A DNA stretch of 64,000 bases from Podospora pseudocomata. Its lineage: Eukaryota; Ascomycota; Sordariomycetes; Sordariales; Podosporaceae. The first letter of the stretch is position 1; each line of letters begins with the position of its first letter. The stretch is taken from contig NW_026946366.1 in the NCBI RefSeq assembly GCF_035222375.1, positions 620,001 to 684,000 on the forward strand. The letters run 5' to 3'. Under the pieces are notes generated by a model. The model made no database searches. It worked only from the letters and a program-made list of their open reading frames with translations, and was not told the origin of the DNA. The position numbers were made by a program, and so were the translations under genes. This document shows, in pieces, positions 60,566-64,000 of the stretch.

Positions 60566-61557
60566 GCGGACGTGGAAACGTTTCTGCAAAGGAGTAGGGA
60601 GTTTAGTGTTATATCGTAAGGGAAGAGCAACCAGAATGGAAGGGGGTGGTGGTGATAGTGCTATTGTGGAAGTGTTGCTAGAAAGTAATGGTAATAAGTC
60701 GATTGACGTTCACTGTTGTTCTATGATGCCTTGTCCAACCAACAGAGGATAGTCCGGGCTCTACATGCCCGAGGCATATTGCAACCGCCTTGTTTCCCGC
60801 ACAGCATGGGTCTGATACTGCTTCTTCTCACTTCAGCTTTGACTGGTTCTTCCTCCGTTCCAGCAGCCTCTTTTCCCGCTTTTCTGCCGCTATAAATTCA
60901 GGGCCGAATTACGTAGGAAGTGGGTGGGGGAGGTGGGGGTCGGTTGAAATATCAATCAAGAGATCCAACACCTTGTCATCTTTGTCACTGTGAAAAGGAG
61001 AAGAGCCTTCAAAGAAAAAGTGGCCTCGTTTTCCGGAACATGAAACCTGTTAAACGGATAGCCAAGCTAACTTAGGAAAGCCCCAAAAGAGCCAGCCCAG
61101 TTCTCAACAACTACGTTTGTAACGCGGGTTATATCCAAAACGACAGAACGTCTTGGCCTTTTAAACTCGAATCCTAGCGCCCGTGAAGCCTGAGAATGTC
61201 GTGGCCTGTGAGGACTACGTTGTGGTGTTGGGGGATGTGGGATTCAATAGCTCACGGATATGAAACCGAGATTGTTTGCCTTTAAAAGTCTGAAATTGAA
61301 TTTGGTCATATGGCGCTCATATGCAAACTGTGATATATAGTCAAGGCTAAACAAGACGTGATCAATAGGTAGTTTAGTGTCATCTATCTTCTCGATTCTT
61401 TGCTTTGATCAGACCCAATCACTATTCTACGATCCACGACGTGGATGCGGGCATGCAGCTGCCATAACCACATATGCAAAAGGATCGAATACAAACAAAA
61501 GAAGCATAGTCAAATATCATCAGAAGCTACCTCTGATACAAACATTTGTACACCCAA
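60566..61557. other. Convergent spacer, PNS1 / VWA-like gene
   Basis: No gene seen. It starts with the PNS1 3' UTR; AT-rich toward the right. Confidence 0.5.
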
Positions 61558-64000
61558 TTAAACGACCGAGCCCTTTCCTGCCACTTGACTGTTGTCTTGA
61601 GCCTCGCCTGTGCCAACTTCGAGCTCCACACCCACCTCATCCCGATCTTGCTCTCCCTCAAGAACTTCAGACTCCGCAGTCATCCTAGCCGCATTGTCAA
61701 CGGTCTTCGACACCGCAAATTGAACCTCAAAACTGCGCGCATTCACATAGAGAGGAGCTGCCAGACTATCCTGCCGTGATTTATACCCATGAATCTTGGC
61801 CCCCTCCAGAGCAGCCTTCATCTCGTCAAACGCGTCATACCGCCGGTCGATACGCCCCCCTAGATACGACTTTGCCTTCCTAATCATCAAAACCCACAGA
61901 CGCCGCTTGGAGGCAAAGTCCCGCTCGAGAAGCACCCAAACGGCAATAGTGAAGAGGATCCTTTCTTTCAAGGCCATGTCCTTACCAAACATGTGGTCTT
62001 TGTCGTGTTTATCCCGGAGAGTACGTAGCCTCTTGGTAATTTCTTTCCCCAGTATATCACGGAGGAGGACGACATCTTCGTTGTGTTGGCCTTTGTTGTG
62101 TTTAGACAAGAGATTGCCTGGGCCCTTGGTGGTTTCTTCCTCGAGGAAATCCCGCAGAAGAATGACCTGTTCACCGTGTCGGTCCTCTTCTTCCCCTGGA
62201 ATGGTGATAATAGAAGGGTGAAGATCATTGATTTGGCCGGTTTGGACTGAGTACCCTCTGGCAAAATACCCCTCGGCGGATTGAAACCTAAGAAGTTCAG
62301 AAATGATGCGGTTGTCTGTCCATGGCTTATTGTCGCCACTCTTGGGTTGTGTAACTCTTTCGTGCTCGTCTCTCACCCTGCGACGCCTCCGCCGCCTCTC
62401 CGTCTCCTCTGGGCTCTCCTCGATCTTCGCTTTAGCCTCCTCGTACGCCCCACGCGCGTACATTGGGTCCGTTGGAAGTGATTCGGGAGAAAGTTTGCCC
62501 CAATGGACATCGGTATACAAATCGATCGCCTGATCGTCTTCGGACTCCAAGTTATAATCCGGACCGGGCGCTGGTTTAGCTAGTATATTTGGGATCTCTT
62601 CAATATTCACACCAAGTGCGTAAGTTGGACTGTTTGTCTGGGGTAATGTCGGCCCACATCTCAACTTCTCGAGCATGGCGTCCATCGGAGGTAAATCAGA
62701 AGAAGGTGCCCACGGAGGAAGAAACGCCGAGAATTTGATCGCGTCATCCTCTTCCGACTCCCAGCTATATGTCTGGTCACGTTGTTGCGGAAGCGAGGAG
62801 GCATTAAAGGCATACTGGCAGCATTGTAGTTGAGCTTGTATACTTTTGTGCTCTTGACTTTTCGGATCAAGTACTTGGTCGAAGACCCATTCGTCTTCAC
62901 TGGGTATGGCCGTTCTGTGCTGCAGTATTCCACCTGAGAGGCGACGCATTCTCGGTTTAAATATACCTTCTAATCCGTTGTCAGGAACACTGGTATTGTT
63001 CGTCTCTGAATCATCTGCATCGGTGTCGTCGAACTCAAAAATAGAGCCAGGATCCCTCGGAGGATCTCCAGAAAGAGATCCCAGGATGGGGCTCTCATTT
63101 GAAGCGACCGCCCCTGGCGCAATATCGCTTTGTTTCCCGAGAGTGTTACCTTCAGGGTCTGCAACGCCAGTGGACTTCCGCATCTTGAAGGAGATTAAGT
63201 GGTCAGGTGCAACGACAGAGTGTGGGTATTCAACCAGTCGTAATTTTCTCCCGTTCGAGGAAGGACGTCTTGAAAGTTGCAGCCCTGGAGGTCTCATAGG
63301 GTTGCTCAGTAAAGAAGATCTAGGAGGCACAGGCCTTTGCAAGTGTCGCCCGGCTGGAAGTCCGAACAAGTCGTCTGAGTTCCTGGGTGTAGAGACAAGC
63401 TCCCCAACTAGAAGCAAGCCAGAGGCAGGCACCGATGTTTTACCACTGTCGACCAAAGTAACGCCAGTAATCGGCCCGTGTGATTGCAACAAGTCATCTC
63501 CAGGCTCATCAACAGTCTCAGCACCGCCTTCTGCGCACCAAATATCATCCGGCTCAGCAGGACAGAGCTCCTCTTCCAGAAAGAAGCTCGTCCATTTGGA
63601 AACAAGTGACCATTTGCAGCCAATCTTCTCTGCCTCCTTTCGTACTCTATTTCTCTCGTCCCAAGAGCCAGGATAGGGGCGAGTAGAGCCCAGGTGAATA
63701 TGGCTCTGACCTCGCTCCAGATCATTGAGCAGTGAGCGGGCGGCAAGCCGATGAATTGTTATGCTTGGCTTCTCGAGAAGCGTCACAGGAACTTGGAAGG
63801 TCTTGGTCCTGTGGGCAGTATCGGCTTTGAGTGTAACGTCGGTGATGCTCTCGGATGATTTGAAGGAATCAAAGAGGAAAAAGATCCGGCTTCTGTTGAA
63901 TGGGCTGAGCGTGGATATGTCTGCTGGAGATTGCTCGGCGTTGTGGATACTGGAAGCTGTCGGACGGTCAGTAAAATGGTGCGAAGTATCTGAGAAACGA
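61558..64000 (-). CDS. VIT/von Willebrand-A-like fungal protein, C-terminal part
   Basis: The frame is open from the right edge to the stop at 61558 (about 813 codons), so the N-terminus, where VIT and VWA domains would lie, is outside the window. Evidence for the family is the post-VWA text: TLSPFNRSRIFFLFDS, IHRLAARSLLNDLERGQSHI and EKIGCKWSLVSKWTSFFLEE. A long Ser/Pro- and acid-rich, probably disordered section follows, then DNRIISELLRFQSAEGYFA and ILFTIAVWVLLERDFASKRR, the usual C-terminal helical region of these proteins. Two related units, EQVILLRDFLEEETTKGPG and EDVVLLRDILGKEITKRLR, sit in tandem near 62000-62160. Cellular role is unknown; animal relatives include inter-alpha-inhibitor heavy chains and PARP4. 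Confidence 0.7.
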   Translation of the reverse strand, partial: RFSDTSHHFTDRPTASSIHNAEQSPADISTLSPFNRSRIFFLFDSFKSSESITDVTLKADTAHRTKTFQVPVTLLEKPSITIHRLAARSLLNDLERGQSHIHLGSTRPYPGSWDERNRVRKEAEKIGCKWSLVSKWTSFFLEEELCPAEPDDIWCAEGGAETVDEPGDDLLQSHGPITGVTLVDSGKTSVPASGLLLVGELVSTPRNSDDLFGLPAGRHLQRPVPPRSSLLSNPMRPPGLQLSRRPSSNGRKLRLVEYPHSVVAPDHLISFKMRKSTGVADPEGNTLGKQSDIAPGAVASNESPILGSLSGDPPRDPGSIFEFDDTDADDSETNNTSVPDNGLEGIFKPRMRRLSGGILQHRTAIPSEDEWVFDQVLDPKSQEHKSIQAQLQCCQYAFNASSLPQQRDQTYSWESEEDDAIKFSAFLPPWAPSSDLPPMDAMLEKLRCGPTLPQTNSPTYALGVNIEEIPNILAKPAPGPDYNLESEDDQAIDLYTDVHWGKLSPESLPTDPMYARGAYEEAKAKIEESPEETERRRRRRRVRDEHERVTQPKSGDNKPWTDNRIISELLRFQSAEGYFARGYSVQTGQINDLHPSIITIPGEEEDRHGEQVILLRDFLEEETTKGPGNLLSKHNKGQHNEDVVLLRDILGKEITKRLRTLRDKHDKDHMFGKDMALKERILFTIAVWVLLERDFASKRRLWVLMIRKAKSYLGGRIDRRYDAFDEMKAALEGAKIHGYKSRQDSLAAPLYVNARSFEVQFAVSKTVDNAARMTAESEVLEGEQDRDEVGVELEVGTGEAQDNSQVAGKGSVV

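Noticed and set aside
1-64000. CRISPR array or bacterial operon structure
   Set aside because: No regularly spaced identical repeats; genes contain spliceosomal introns and are monocistronic in layout.

Overview
The window looks like a chromosome segment of a filamentous ascomycete, most likely a Sordariomycete. Protein-coding genes carry short GT..AG introns (about 55-220 bases), and many exon joins can be read directly. The gene set is fungal: homoaconitase for lysine synthesis, a Zn2Cys6 regulator, a HapX-type iron regulator, an AA9 cellulose oxygenase with a CBM1 tail, and a sphingolipid GT32 mannosyltransferase. The organism call is inference; no rRNA, tRNA, CRISPR array or intact transposon was recognised.

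Layout. 1-1039: left edge, nothing assignable. 1040-2212 (-): adaptin-binding p34/Irc6-type protein. 3060-8265 (-): full-length ABCC (MRP-type) transporter. 8266-14858: accessory stretch without an intact gene, holding two decayed copies of one two-domain gene (10658-11591 and 12327-13772, both -), an AT-rich block and a short direct repeat on either side. 14859-16566 (-): Sec61 alpha, divergent from MOD5 tRNA isopentenyltransferase (17073-18648 +). 18812-19087 (+): third, N-terminal-only copy of the decayed family, facing the 3' end of LYS4 homoaconitase (19460-21861 -). 23859-26107 (+): Zn2Cys6 factor. 28062-29117 (-): AA9 LPMO-CBM1, with 3.3 kb of gene-free DNA upstream. 32453-33598 (-): GT32 inositol-phosphoceramide mannosyltransferase. 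34648-36452 (-): GT31-like glycosyltransferase with a cysteine-bearing PAN-like tail. 37071-39175 (-): cytosolic PheRS beta, five exons. 40619-46102 (-): unrecognised intronless 1,827-residue protein. 50006-51931 (-): HapX, divergent from a COG2 N-terminal protein (53368-54366 +). 54503-55476 (-): mitochondrial ribosomal protein uL1, divergent from cytosolic GluRS (55817-57927 +). 58775-60565 (+): Pns1/CTL-type transporter. 61558-64000 (-): C-terminal part of a VIT/VWA-like protein running off the right edge.

Most intact genes are housekeeping: protein translocation and glycosylation (Sec61, GT31, GT32, COG2), translation (PheRS, GluRS, uL1m, MOD5), lysine synthesis (LYS4) and membrane transport. 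They form no operon-like unit, though three pairs are divergent and probably share promoters. The most unusual content is the decayed family at 10.6-13.8 kb and 18.8 kb. Reading across frameshifts shows one ancestral polypeptide: an uncharacterised N-domain of about 90 residues, an acidic linker, and a kinase-like region. I found no intact copy in the window.
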